The notes beneath the pieces are model-generated. The model had not been told where the DNA came from, ran no database searches, and saw nothing but the letters and a program-made list of their open reading frames with translations. Of a stretch of 42,987 nt of DNA, positions 16,053-24,847 are shown piece after piece (the first letter of the stretch is position 1; the number at the start of each line of letters is the position of its first letter). A program made the position numbers and the translations under genes. The DNA is taken from NCBI RefSeq assembly GCF_000226955.1, contig NZ_AGFU01000072.1, forward strand, positions 1 to 42,987, written 5' to 3'. The stretch comes from Sphingomonas elodea ATCC 31461 (lineage in GTDB: Bacteria; Pseudomonadota; Alphaproteobacteria; Sphingomonadales; Sphingomonadaceae).

Positions 16053-16319
16053 ATGGCCAAGTTCGTTCGTACCGCTCGCATCGGCGCCATCCTGTTCGGC
16101 GCCTGCGCGCTGATCGCCGGCAGCGCGCTTCCCGCCAGTGCGGCATCGGATACCGAAGTGAAGCGCCAGGAAAGCCCGGCGAAGGTCGCGCCTGGCGCGG
16201 TTCGGGTGTGCATCCAGAGCGAGCCGGTGACCGGAAGCCGTATCGCGCGTCCGAAGGTGTGCAAGACCCGCGATCAGTGGATCAAGGAAACGGGCGTCGA
16301 TCCGCTCGCGGACCGCTGA
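16053..16319 (+). CDS. Small secreted protein with CKTR-x2-WI motif (copy 2)
   Basis: An 88-residue protein with a signal peptide (about 1-30, ending ASAAS). The mature region has VCIQSEPVTGSRIARPKVCKT then RDQWIKETGVDP, matching copy 1 in two cysteines, the CKTR-x2-WI core and the DP ending. The rest has diverged. AGGAG stands before the ATG. The two cysteines probably pair in the periplasm. Function unknown. Confidence 0.75.
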   Translation: MAKFVRTARIGAILFGACALIAGSALPASAASDTEVKRQESPAKVAPGAVRVCIQSEPVTGSRIARPKVCKTRDQWIKETGVDPLADR

Positions 16320-16368
16320 GCGCCGGCAGGCGGCGGGTTCCATCTGGCACCCGCCGCTGCCCGCAGGG

Positions 16369-17526
16369 TCAAAGCGCCTTCTGGTAGATCAGATATTCGC
16401 GGTTGATCTTGCTCTCGATCGCATCGGCGATTGCGATCATCCCCTGGTTGTCGTCCAGGATCCAGCCGATCTCGCCACGGCTCGCGCCATAGTTGGCCAC
16501 CGATGCGCGGCGGATATACTCGATCATCATGAAGGCCAGCTGGCTTGCCATGCGCGAGCTTTGCAGGCGCTTCACCACGCCCATCAGCGGCACCCGCATC
16601 GTCCGCGCCTTCGGTTTGCGCAGCCACAGCAGCAGCTTCGCCCAGCCGAAGGGGAAGAGCGAGCCCTTCAAGGGCTTCAGCGGCTCGTTGAGGTCAGGCA
16701 GGGTGACCATGAACGCTACCGGCTCGCCGTCATATTCGGCGATGCGGATCAGATCGTTGAACACCAGCGGCTTCAGCTTCTTGCCGACATCGTCGATCTC
16801 GGGCTGGGTGAGCGGCACGAAGCCCCAGTTATCGCCCCAGGCATCGTTGAGGATGGCGAGGATGATCGCCGCTTCCTCGGCGAATTTGGACTTGTCGACT
16901 TCGCGCACGCGGATGCGGGCATTCTTCTCGCCGGCAGCGACGATGCGCTGTACGATCGGCGGGAACTCCTTGCTGATGTCCAGCTCATAGGTGACGATTT
17001 TCTTGGCCTCGGTATAGCCGAGCGCCTCGATCCAGCCCTGGTAGCGCGCCGGGTGATGGCCCATCAGCACGGTAGGCGAATGGTCATGGCCCTTCACCAG
17101 CAGACCGGGTTCTTCCCAGATCGAGAGGCTGACCGGACCCAGTGCCTTGGTCATGCCCTTGGCGCGCAGCCAGGCCTCGGCCTGATGGATTACCGCCGCG
17201 GCAACCTCGGCGTCCTCCGCCTCGAACAGACCCCAGAAGCCGGTGCCGGGGCCGAAACCCTGCTCGGGCGGCATCTGCAGGGCGAGCGTGTCGATATGCG
17301 CGGAGATGCGGCCGACAACCTTGCCCCCGCGCTCCGCCAGGAACAGCTGTGCCTCGGCATGGCTGAACCAGCCGTTCTTCTTCGGGTTGATCGTGCCGGC
17401 GACCTCGTCGCGCAGCGGCGCGACCCAGTGCGGATCGTCGCCGTTCAGGCGATAGGCGAGTTCGATGAATGCCTTGGTATCGGCCTTGCCCGAAACGGGC
17501 CGGACCTTCAGATCGGCACTAGCCAC
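16369..17526 (-). CDS. GNAT-fold acyltransferase, possible bacterial ceramide synthase
   Basis: A 385-residue protein with two apparent GNAT-like halves. The first has AQLFLAERGGKVVGRISAHI, a standard acyl-CoA strand-loop pattern, then GFWGLFEAEDAEVAAAVI and ALGPVSLSIWEEPGLLVKG. The second has RIAEYDGEPVAFMVTLPD and an SQLAFMMIEYIRR helix, ending GWILDDNQGMIAIADAIESK. This long GNAT architecture is widespread in alphaproteobacteria. Bacterial ceramide synthase (bCerS, described in Caulobacter) is a GNAT-type acyltransferase, and this genome encodes sphingolipid genes 10 kb away, so that role is a reasonable but unproven inference. Start GTG at 17526 has GGGGAAG upstream; an ATG at 17589 would add 21 residues. 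Confidence 0.7.
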   Translation of the reverse strand: MASADLKVRPVSGKADTKAFIELAYRLNGDDPHWVAPLRDEVAGTINPKKNGWFSHAEAQLFLAERGGKVVGRISAHIDTLALQMPPEQGFGPGTGFWGLFEAEDAEVAAAVIHQAEAWLRAKGMTKALGPVSLSIWEEPGLLVKGHDHSPTVLMGHHPARYQGWIEALGYTEAKKIVTYELDISKEFPPIVQRIVAAGEKNARIRVREVDKSKFAEEAAIILAILNDAWGDNWGFVPLTQPEIDDVGKKLKPLVFNDLIRIAEYDGEPVAFMVTLPDLNEPLKPLKGSLFPFGWAKLLLWLRKPKARTMRVPLMGVVKRLQSSRMASQLAFMMIEYIRRASVANYGASRGEIGWILDDNQGMIAIADAIESKINREYLIYQKAL

Positions 17527-17621
17527 GATGCTTCCCCAGAAATTCTTGATACGGCGCAATGCAGTCTTGCGTCCGGAGGCGCCTGTCAAGCGGGAGGCGT
17601 GCAGCGCAGCGAACTGGCCCT

Positions 17622-17650
17622 TTGGTCGCCCTGTACTGCCACCGTATAGC
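17622..17650 (+). promoter_or_regulatory. Candidate promoter of the desaturase gene
   Basis: TTGGTC and TATAGC separated by exactly 17 bases, ending 15 bases before the ATG at 17666. Only a partial match to the sigma-70 consensus. Confidence 0.4.
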
Positions 17651-17665
17651 CACTATCTAAGGCCA

Positions 17666-18784
17666 ATGGCAGAACCCATGACCCAAACGCTAGCCTTCGA
17701 TCTTCCGGACGCGCCGGACGCCGATGTGTCGGCAACGATCGCGCGCATCCGGCTTTCGGGCGTGCCGGACGACCGCGCGATGCTCCGCGCCGCCGCCGAG
17801 CTGACCCGCGACCTGCACACGCCCAAGCAGTGGCTCTACTGGACCGACTGCCTGCTCTCCGCCGCGATCGGCTATGCCGGCATGGCGACCGCGATGTTCG
17901 CGGCCTCGCCCTGGGTAGCGGTGATCGGCGCGGTGGTCGCGGTGCTGGCGCTCTACCGGGCCGAGCTGTTCATCCACGAGATCACCCATCTCAAGCATTC
18001 GCTGCTGCCGGGCTTCCGACTGGGCTGGAATCTGGTTGTCGGCGTGCCGCTGCTGCTGCCCTCGTTCATGTACGAGGGCATCCACAGCCTGCACCATGCC
18101 CGTACCCGCTACGGCACCGACCAGGACCCGGAATATCTGCCGCTTGCGCGGATGAAGCCGTGGACGCTGCCGCTCTTCCTGCTCGTCTCGGTGCTGATGC
18201 CGATCGGGCTGCTGCTCCGCTTCGCGGTGCTGGGGCCGCTGTCGCTCCTGTTCCCCAAGCTGCGCCGCGTCGTCGTCGCGCGCTATTCGGGGCTGCAGAT
18301 CAACCCGTCGTTCGAGCGCCGCGCGCCCGAGGGGGATTTCCGCCGCCAGTGGTTCTGGCAGGAGCTGGGCGCGAGCGTCTTCGCGATCACGCTGATCGGG
18401 ATCACCATCGCCGGGATCCTGCCGCTGCGCGCGTTCCTTGCCTATATCGGCATCGTTGCCGCCTCGGCGGTGATCAACCAGGTCCGCACGCTGGTGGCCC
18501 ACCTCTGGGAGAACGAAGGCGAGCCGCTGACGGTGACCGCCCAGTATCTCGACAGCGTCAACGTGCCCGAGCCGGGCGTGCTGCCCTATCTGTGGGCACC
18601 GGTGGGGCTGCGCTACCACGCGCTGCACCACCTGCTGCCGGCGGTACCCTATCATTCGCTCGGCGAGGCGCATCGCCGGCTGGTCGCGGCGCTGGACCCG
18701 AGCTCGGCTTATCACAAGGCCAATTATCCCACGCTCTCCGGGCTGGTGGTGAAGCTGGCACAGGGCACGATGCGCCAGCGGTGA
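17666..18784 (+). CDS. Membrane fatty acid desaturase
   Basis: A 372-residue integral membrane protein of the fatty-acid-desaturase family. The three histidine boxes are present: HEITH (104-108), HSLHH (140-144) and a late HALHH. Hydrophobic stretches lie around 60-98, 120-135, 170-205 and 265-300. It inserts a double bond or hydroxyl into a lipid acyl chain at the inner membrane using a diiron site. It is divergent from the GNAT acyltransferase. A lipid or sphingolipid substrate is possible but not shown. Confidence 0.87.
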   Translation: MAEPMTQTLAFDLPDAPDADVSATIARIRLSGVPDDRAMLRAAAELTRDLHTPKQWLYWTDCLLSAAIGYAGMATAMFAASPWVAVIGAVVAVLALYRAELFIHEITHLKHSLLPGFRLGWNLVVGVPLLLPSFMYEGIHSLHHARTRYGTDQDPEYLPLARMKPWTLPLFLLVSVLMPIGLLLRFAVLGPLSLLFPKLRRVVVARYSGLQINPSFERRAPEGDFRRQWFWQELGASVFAITLIGITIAGILPLRAFLAYIGIVAASAVINQVRTLVAHLWENEGEPLTVTAQYLDSVNVPEPGVLPYLWAPVGLRYHALHHLLPAVPYHSLGEAHRRLVAALDPSSAYHKANYPTLSGLVVKLAQGTMRQR

Positions 18785-18799
18785 TTGCGGCGCAGGACG

Positions 18800-18845
18800 A
18801 AAGGAAGGGGCCGGGCACCGCGGGTGCGCCGGCCCTTTTCCTTTC
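18800..18845 (+). terminator. Terminator after the desaturase gene
   Basis: A GC-rich stem (GGGGCCGG with CCGGCCC, inner GCACC with GGTGC) followed by TTTTCCTTTCT, 16 bases after the stop. Confidence 0.75.
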
Positions 18846-18911
18846 TGATACCGCTACCTTGCCTCGGCACCGCGACGCGCTAGGCTGGCGCGGACGATGA
18901 GGGAGAGGATC

Positions 18912-19712
18912 ATGCGTTCGATTTTCGCGGCCGCCGCCGCCTGCTGTGCGCTGCTGGCGCTTGCCAACGGCGCACACGCCCAGACCCGTTGGCCCAACGG
19001 CGCCAAGGCGGCGGTGGTGCTCACCTATGACGACGCGCTGACCTCGCAGCTCGACAATGTCGTGCCGGCGCTGGACGCGGCCGGGTTCAAGGGCACCTTC
19101 TTCCTCGCCAATGTCGACGGCGCGCAGGTCGGGCGCTGGCGGCAGGTCGCCGCACGCGGGCATGAGCTGGGCAATCACACCATTTTCCACCCCTGCACCA
19201 AGGCAAGCTACCCGGCCGATCCGCGCTATGTGAGCGAGGCCTACACGCCGGCCAGCATGCTGCGGGAGATCATCCAGCAGAACGTGCTGCTCCGCGCGCT
19301 CGACGGCAGGCCGCGCCACGGCTTCGCCACCCCGTGCGGGCAGAGCCTGGCCGGGGGCGTCGACTATCTGGAGGACCTGCGTAAGGCCAACCTCGTCCCC
19401 TATGTCCGCGGCGTGGTCGACACGCCGGCGGACGCGCGGGCGGATGTCGCCAAGGCCGATCCGATGCATATCCCTTCGCGCGGTTTCGGCGAGGGCGCGA
19501 CGGCGGAGAAGATGATCGCCTATGTCCGCGAGGCCGAGCAGGGCGGCGGCTGGGCGGTGTTCCTGTTCCACGGTGTCGGCGGCGATTACCTCACCGTGCC
19601 GGACGCGGAGCATCGCAAGCTGCTCGACTGGCTGGCCGCCCATCGCAGCGAGGTGTGGGTGACGACACTGCAGGGTGCGCTGGACTGGGCCAAGGCGCAT
19701 CCGGGGAGGTAA
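18912..19712 (+). CDS. Secreted polysaccharide deacetylase
   Basis: A 266-residue protein with a signal peptide (about 1-23, ending AHAQ) and a NodB-type deacetylase domain. The catalytic and metal aspartates are in LTYDDALT (40-41), the metal histidines in GNHTIFHP, and the C-terminal histidine in FLFHGVGGDY. It removes acetyl groups from a carbohydrate in the periplasm or outside. The ATG at 18912 was preferred to that at 18897 because GGAGAGG sits just ahead of it. Confidence 0.87.
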   Translation: MRSIFAAAAACCALLALANGAHAQTRWPNGAKAAVVLTYDDALTSQLDNVVPALDAAGFKGTFFLANVDGAQVGRWRQVAARGHELGNHTIFHPCTKASYPADPRYVSEAYTPASMLREIIQQNVLLRALDGRPRHGFATPCGQSLAGGVDYLEDLRKANLVPYVRGVVDTPADARADVAKADPMHIPSRGFGEGATAEKMIAYVREAEQGGGWAVFLFHGVGGDYLTVPDAEHRKLLDWLAAHRSEVWVTTLQGALDWAKAHPGR

Positions 19713-19772
19713 GGCCGGTATAGCGTCCCCGCGGGCAACAGGGACGCCGTGCTGAGAAAGGACAGGCCTCGA

Positions 19773-20351
19773 TCAGCCGCGAGCGAGCTGTGGTCGTTTG
19801 CGACGCACCGCGCCCCCCGCCAGCGCAGATCCAGCGAGTAGCATGAGCCACGTTCCCGCTTCGGGAACAGCACTGACGCCGGTCGTCTCGCGTACGACGG
19901 CATCGGTGGACAGAAAGGCCCCGGGCTGGGCGGTCGAGTCGAATGAAATGGAGGCGAAGCGGATGTCCTCAACATCGAAAACGATGTAAAAATCATCGCT
20001 GTTGGCCAGCAACACGTTGCCGCCGTTGATAGCGCCCCCCACCCCGATGCGCCCCGTCTTGCTGATGCCGTTCGGCGGGAAATATCCCGCAATTGGCGTT
20101 GCCGAAAAGGGGCCGGCATTAACCTGCCCGTCAGTAACGATCCGCAGAAAATCCGGCGCACCGTAGAAGCCGCTCTGGCTCGTATCGTAGGTGACAGTGA
20201 TGTCCGCGCTGAACGTCTTGAACGGTGTGGGCTTGTTGAAGAAGTTCGTGAACTGCGACGCGCTGACGTTGAAGCTACGAGTCACCGTCGCAGCATTCGC
20301 GCTGCCCAGCGTCGCGGCGCACAGTATTGCCGCGAAAATCCAGTGTTTCAT
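19773..20351 (-). CDS. PEP-CTERM (PEPxxWA-type) exported protein
   Basis: A 192-residue protein with a signal peptide (about 1-20, ending ANA), a beta-rich middle and a C-terminal sorting tail: VPEAGTWLMLLAG, a hydrophobic stretch, then RRKRPQLARG. This is the PEP-CTERM layout, a substrate for exosortase, although the canonical PEPxxW is here PEAGTW. Such proteins are sent to the cell surface with exopolysaccharide. No exosortase lies in the window. GGAGGGAACGGC precedes the ATG. Confidence 0.82.
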   Translation of the reverse strand: MKHWIFAAILCAATLGSANAATVTRSFNVSASQFTNFFNKPTPFKTFSADITVTYDTSQSGFYGAPDFLRIVTDGQVNAGPFSATPIAGYFPPNGISKTGRIGVGGAINGGNVLLANSDDFYIVFDVEDIRFASISFDSTAQPGAFLSTDAVVRETTGVSAVPEAGTWLMLLAGSALAGGAVRRKRPQLARG

Positions 20352-20462
20352 GCCGTTCCCTCCGTTTTGGTTAAGGAGGGGTATACAGGCAGCGTGTTGA
20401 AATCAATGCGGAAAGACCAGAAGGGTTCGCGACGTTAATCTAGATTCCAGCGGTGCAGGTCC

Positions 20463-21560
20463 TTATTCCTCGGTCCGCAGCAGCACCGCCTCGCCGATCA
20501 TCAGGAACAGCAGGAACGGCGCCCAGGCGGCGAGGAACGGCGGGTAGGCGCCAAGATTGCCCATCGCCAGCGCGAAATTGTCCGCGACGAAATAGAGGAA
20601 GCCGAGCGCCATCCCGATCACCACGCGGACGAACAGCTTGCCCGAACGCGCGAGGCCGAACGCCGACACCGCACCCAGCAGCGGCATCAGGAATGCCGAC
20701 AGGGGCCCGGACAGCTTGTGCCACAGCGAACCCTCCAGCGCCTTGGTCGGCCGGCCGGCTGCCTTCAGCTCGTCGATCGCCGCCCGCAGCTCGGCGAACG
20801 AGCTCGAATCCGGGTCGACATGGGCGAGGGTGAACTGGTCCGGGCGCACGCCCTGGCCGATCACCGTGTCGCCCACCGGCGCGAGCGTGGCACTGGCGAC
20901 GTCGAACCGCTTGGCCCCGTCGACCTTCCAGGCCGTGCCGGCGCGGGCGCCGTGCTTGGCGGTGAGGATCGAGGCGAGCGAGCCCTTGTTCCGTTCATAG
21001 ACCGTGATGTCGTACAGCTGGGCGGCATCGCCCTTGCCCTTGATCTGCTGGACATTGATCAGGTTGCCGCCTGCCTGCACCCACACATTGGCGCGGTCGC
21101 CCCGATCAACGGGAAGCGGCGCATATTCCACCTTCTTCCACTGCTCCAGCGTGGCGGTCGCGCGGCTGACGATGCGGTCGTTGAACAGGAAGGACAGGCC
21201 GGCGACGACCAGACCGGAGAGCATCAGCGGCGCCAGCACCTGGTGCGCGGAGAGCCCGCCGGACTTGAGCGCGATGATTTCGCTGTTCTGGTTGAGCTGG
21301 GCGAGCGTGAAGATCGCGCCGCCGAGTACCGAATAGGGCAGGAAGGTCTGCATGATCTGCGGCACGCGCAGCGTCACGTAGCGCAGGATCTCGCCATTGC
21401 CGTTGCCGGGATGCGCGAGGATCGCGGCGCTTTCGGTCAGCAGGTCGAGCGAGGTCAGCACCAGCACCAGGGCGCCGAGCAGCGCGAAGGTGCGGAACAC
21501 GAACAGCCGCGCCATGTACAGCGACATGGTGGGCGAGGGGAACAGCCCGGTCAGGTTCAT
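20463..21560 (-). CDS. lptG: LPS-type export permease LptG
   Basis: A 365-residue YjgP/YjgQ-family permease with six hydrophobic helices (three at each end) around a periplasmic jellyroll domain. It starts MNLTGLFPSPTMSLYMARLF and its ATG overlaps the lptF stop (ATGA). Assigned LptG as the second and shorter of the pair. With LptF and LptB it extracts a glycolipid from the inner membrane. In a sphingomonad, which is expected to carry glycosphingolipid rather than LPS, the cargo may differ. Confidence 0.88.
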   Translation of the reverse strand: MNLTGLFPSPTMSLYMARLFVFRTFALLGALVLVLTSLDLLTESAAILAHPGNGNGEILRYVTLRVPQIMQTFLPYSVLGGAIFTLAQLNQNSEIIALKSGGLSAHQVLAPLMLSGLVVAGLSFLFNDRIVSRATATLEQWKKVEYAPLPVDRGDRANVWVQAGGNLINVQQIKGKGDAAQLYDITVYERNKGSLASILTAKHGARAGTAWKVDGAKRFDVASATLAPVGDTVIGQGVRPDQFTLAHVDPDSSSFAELRAAIDELKAAGRPTKALEGSLWHKLSGPLSAFLMPLLGAVSAFGLARSGKLFVRVVIGMALGFLYFVADNFALAMGNLGAYPPFLAAWAPFLLFLMIGEAVLLRTEE

Positions 21561-22768
21561 CGTCCCGCCTCCGCCTTGCGGCGACGTCGCTTGGCGCCGG
21601 GCATCAGGCGCCCGATCAACTTGCCGGTCTTGGCGAAGGCGCGTTCCAGCGCGCCGATCGGCTGTCCGCCGGGCACATAGGCAACGGTGTAGTACATCCA
21701 GATCGTCAGTCCCGCGAAGATCGAGAAGGGCACCCATAGCGCCAGGATCGGATCGATCAGGCCCAGGCTGCCCACGCCCTGCGCATATTCGTTCACCTTG
21801 TGATAGGTGACGATCATCAGGATCGACAGGAACACGCCGAGCATCGAGGTGGAGCGCTTGGGCGGGATCGCCAGCGCCACCGCCAGCATCGGCAGCAGGA
21901 ACATCGTCGTCACCTCCGCCATCCGGTAGTGGAAGGCCGAGCGGCTGGTCTCGCGGTCGGTCTCCGGCGCGGAGCGGTTGCGGCCGATCACTGCCAGTTC
22001 GGGCAGGGTCCGTTCCAGGTTGCTGTCGCCGCGCTTGCGGAACTGCTCGTACTTGGGAAGCGGAATCGGCAGGTTGTGGGTGGTGAAGGTGAGCACCCGC
22101 GGCACCGGCGAGCTCTTGTCGTAATGGACGAGCGTGCCGTTGGTGAGCCGGAAGATGATCGTGTCGGGATCATCGGCGCGCAGGAACTGGCCCTTTTGCG
22201 CGGTCACCGCCAGCGGGGTGCCGCTGGGCGTTGTCATCTCCACGAAGATGCCGCGCAGGTCGCGTCCCTCGTCCTGGCTCGATTCGATCCGCAGCGTCAT
22301 TTTCGAGCCGAAATTGGTGAACTCGCCGACCTTGATCGAGGCGCCGAGCGCGCCCGAGCGCAGTTCGAAGCGCAGCTGCTCGTAATTGTAGCGCGAGGTG
22401 GGCTGGACAAAGCCGACGATCGCGAAGTTCACCGCGGCCAGCACGATCGCGTACATATAGGGCACGCGAAGCAGCCGGGTGTAGCTGATGCCGACCGCGC
22501 GGAGTACGTCGAGCTCCGACGTCGTCGCCAGCTTGCGGAAGGCGAGCAGCACGCCGAGCATCAGGCCGATCGGAATACCGAGGCCGAGATATTCGGGCAG
22601 CAGGTTGGCGAGCATGCGCCAGACGACGCTCACCGGCCCGCCCTCGGTCGCGACGAACTCGAACAGTCGCAGCATGCGATCGAGCACGAGGAGCATCGCG
22701 GAGATGATCAGAGTGGAGACCAGCGGCACCGCGATCAGCCGCGCCATGTAGCGATCGATCGAATTCAT
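21557..22768 (-). CDS. lptF: LPS-type export permease LptF
   Basis: A 403-residue YjgP/YjgQ permease beginning MNSIDRYMARLIAVPL, with three N-terminal and three C-terminal helices around the periplasmic domain and a basic tail (GAKRRRRKAEAGR). It forms the transmembrane part of the LptB2FG transporter with LptG. The open frame continues upstream far beyond the ATG at 22768, but that part is antisense to obgE. Divergent from obgE across about 190 bases holding both promoters. Confidence 0.88.
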   Translation of the reverse strand: MNSIDRYMARLIAVPLVSTLIISAMLLVLDRMLRLFEFVATEGGPVSVVWRMLANLLPEYLGLGIPIGLMLGVLLAFRKLATTSELDVLRAVGISYTRLLRVPYMYAIVLAAVNFAIVGFVQPTSRYNYEQLRFELRSGALGASIKVGEFTNFGSKMTLRIESSQDEGRDLRGIFVEMTTPSGTPLAVTAQKGQFLRADDPDTIIFRLTNGTLVHYDKSSPVPRVLTFTTHNLPIPLPKYEQFRKRGDSNLERTLPELAVIGRNRSAPETDRETSRSAFHYRMAEVTTMFLLPMLAVALAIPPKRSTSMLGVFLSILMIVTYHKVNEYAQGVGSLGLIDPILALWVPFSIFAGLTIWMYYTVAYVPGGQPIGALERAFAKTGKLIGRLMPGAKRRRRKAEAGR

Positions 22769-22957
22769 GCTGTCCGCTGAACGTCCTTCGAGAGTGATCC
22801 TTCCGCCCACCGAACGGAAAACGAACCGAAACGATCCGGTCGCGTATAGCCGTGCTGAACGCCGATGCCACCCGGAAAGTGTCATCGGCGCAACGGCATT
22901 TGGGCCAAAGGCGCCGCCGGGGGTGACGGAATCGCGCCGAACGTCTATGGGCGCGCG

Positions 22958-24013
22958 ATGCATTTCCTCGATCAAGCCAAGATTTTCGTCCGCTCGGGCG
23001 CCGGCGGCCCCGGCGCGGTGAGCTTCCGCCGCGAAAAGTTCATCGAATATGGTGGTCCCGACGGCGGCAACGGCGGCAAGGGCGGCGACATCATCTTCGA
23101 AGCGGTGGCCGGCCTCAACACGCTGATCGACTTCCGTTACACCCAGCATTTCCGCGCCCCGCGCGGTGGCGGCGGATCGGGCTCGAACCGCACCGGTCCG
23201 GGCGGCGACGATCTGGTGATCAAGGTGCCGATCGGCACCCAGGTGCTGGCGGACGACGACGAGCGCACGCTGCTGGCCGACCTGACCAAGGAAGGCCAGC
23301 GCGTGGTGTTCCTGCGGGGCGGCGACGGCGGGCGCGGCAATGCGAGCTACAAGACTTCGACCAATCGGGCACCGCGCCAGCACGGTACCGGCTGGCCGAG
23401 CGAAGAGGCCTGGGTGTGGCTGCGCCTCAAGCTGCTCGCCGATGCGGGTCTTGTCGGGCTGCCCAATGCCGGCAAGTCCACCTTCATCAATGCGGTGACG
23501 AACGCGCAGGCCAAGGTCGGCGCCTATGCCTTCACCACCACGCGCCCGCAGCTGGGCGTGGTGCGCCACAAGCAGCGCGAATTCGTCGTTGCCGATATTC
23601 CCGGCCTGATCGAGGGGGCGGCGGACGGTGCCGGCATCGGCGACCGCTTCCTCGGCCATATCGAGCGCTGCCGGGTGCTGCTCCACCTCATCGACGCGAA
23701 CGACGAGGACGTGGCGACCAGCTACCGCATCGTCCGCGACGAGCTGGAGGCATATGGCGCCGGCCTCGCCGAGAAGCCGGTGGTGATCGCGCTCAACAAG
23801 ATTGACACGCTGGACGACGAACTGGTCGCCGCCCTGTCGGCCGAGCTGGAAGAAGCCAGTGGCGCGCAAGTTATCCCGCTGTCCGGCGCGGCCGGCACGG
23901 GTGTCGACTGGGTGCTCGATCAGTTGTTGGAAGTGATCGGGCCGAACGAAAACCGCGCGGCCGATGAAACGGCGGAAGATGGCGAAGAACCGGTCGAATG
24001 GTCGCCGGTCTGA
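22958..24013 (+). CDS. obgE: GTPase ObgE/CgtA
   Basis: A 351-residue Obg GTPase. The glycine-rich Obg domain (about 1-158) shows [13 protein letters not shown]; the G domain follows with G1 [10 protein letters not shown]3 DIPGLIEGA and G4 NKID. It lacks the long C-terminal OCT domain and ends in an acidic tail, as usual in alphaproteobacteria. It assists 50S ribosome maturation and stress control. The ATG at 22958 gives the standard [11 protein letters not shown] start; the frame upstream is not expected to be translated. Confidence 0.95.
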   Translation: MHFLDQAKIFVRSGAGGPGAVSFRREKFIEYGGPDGGNGGKGGDIIFEAVAGLNTLIDFRYTQHFRAPRGGGGSGSNRTGPGGDDLVIKVPIGTQVLADDDERTLLADLTKEGQRVVFLRGGDGGRGNASYKTSTNRAPRQHGTGWPSEEAWVWLRLKLLADAGLVGLPNAGKSTFINAVTNAQAKVGAYAFTTTRPQLGVVRHKQREFVVADIPGLIEGAADGAGIGDRFLGHIERCRVLLHLIDANDEDVATSYRIVRDELEAYGAGLAEKPVVIALNKIDTLDDELVAALSAELEEASGAQVIPLSGAAGTGVDWVLDQLLEVIGPNENRAADETAEDGEEPVEWSPV

Positions 24014-24064
24014 CTTATTTCTAGGGCACAGCCGCACTCCTGATTTCTTTCGGGAGAGGCGCGG

Positions 24065-24805
24065 ATGGGTGCGTTCGGCTGGTTGCGCAAACTGTTTGGT
24101 GCGAAGGCACAGGCGGTTGGCGAGCTTGGCCCTGGTCGAATGGCGAGCCTGGCCGAGCGCTCGGCCGAGGCGCGCGGGCGGTTCTGGGCGGCGCTCGGCC
24201 CGGCAAGCGACCGCATCCTTTCCTCCGCGCCGGCCGGTTTGCGCTGGCCGGGTGGTCATGAAGCCTATCGACTGATCCATCGCGGCAACGCGCTGCTGCT
24301 CGCCACCGACGGCCTGTCCGACCCGTTCGACGCGGAGGCTACGGTCAACGGTTTCGAGATAGAGCTGTTCGTCGAGGGGCCGGGCGAGGGCGCGTCGACG
24401 CCGGTGGCAGGCGATGGCTGGATGCTGGAAGTGCTGCGGCGGGTGGCGGCGATCGTCGCGGAAGAACAGGGCATCCTCGGCCCGCTCGAACGCCATGGCC
24501 CCATTGCGCTCGAACTCACCAACGTTTCCGCCTCGGCGGCAATCGCCGCCCGGCTGCCGGCCCATTTCCTGACGGCGGACGACGTACTGGGGGTGATGAT
24601 CGGCGGTCCCGATCCCGACTTCGAAACCCAGATCGCGGACATGCCACTGTCGCCCGTGCGGGTGGTGCCGGTGGTGCTGCTGACTGCCGCCGAGTTGGGA
24701 GAAATTCGCGCTGGCGACAGCGACACCCGCGACGGGGTGCTGGCGGCCCTGCAGGCGACCGGCGTCGGCCATTGCAGCGACCTCCTGCGCGAATCGATCG
24801 TCTGA
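24065..24805 (+). CDS. SUFU (suppressor-of-fused)-like domain protein
   Basis: A 246-residue soluble protein. The region from about 75 to 230 has the pattern of bacterial SUFU-domain proteins: LLATDGLSDPF, GFEIELFVEG, a tryptophan-led helix WMLEVLRRVAAIVAEEQ, and a VVPVVLLTAAELGEIRAG segment. These proteins are common in toxin-immunity loci as immunity factors, but no toxin gene is visible here. GGAGAG precedes the ATG. Confidence 0.55.
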   Translation: MGAFGWLRKLFGAKAQAVGELGPGRMASLAERSAEARGRFWAALGPASDRILSSAPAGLRWPGGHEAYRLIHRGNALLLATDGLSDPFDAEATVNGFEIELFVEGPGEGASTPVAGDGWMLEVLRRVAAIVAEEQGILGPLERHGPIALELTNVSASAAIAARLPAHFLTADDVLGVMIGGPDPDFETQIADMPLSPVRVVPVVLLTAAELGEIRAGDSDTRDGVLAALQATGVGHCSDLLRESIV

Positions 24806-24847
24806 TCGGCTTGGCATATGGCAAATCGCACCGCTAAGAGCGCGGCC

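Noticed and set aside
24065-24805. Toxin-immunity locus around the SUFU-like gene
   Set aside because: No polymorphic toxin, Rhs or secretion gene is adjacent; neighbours are obgE and proB.
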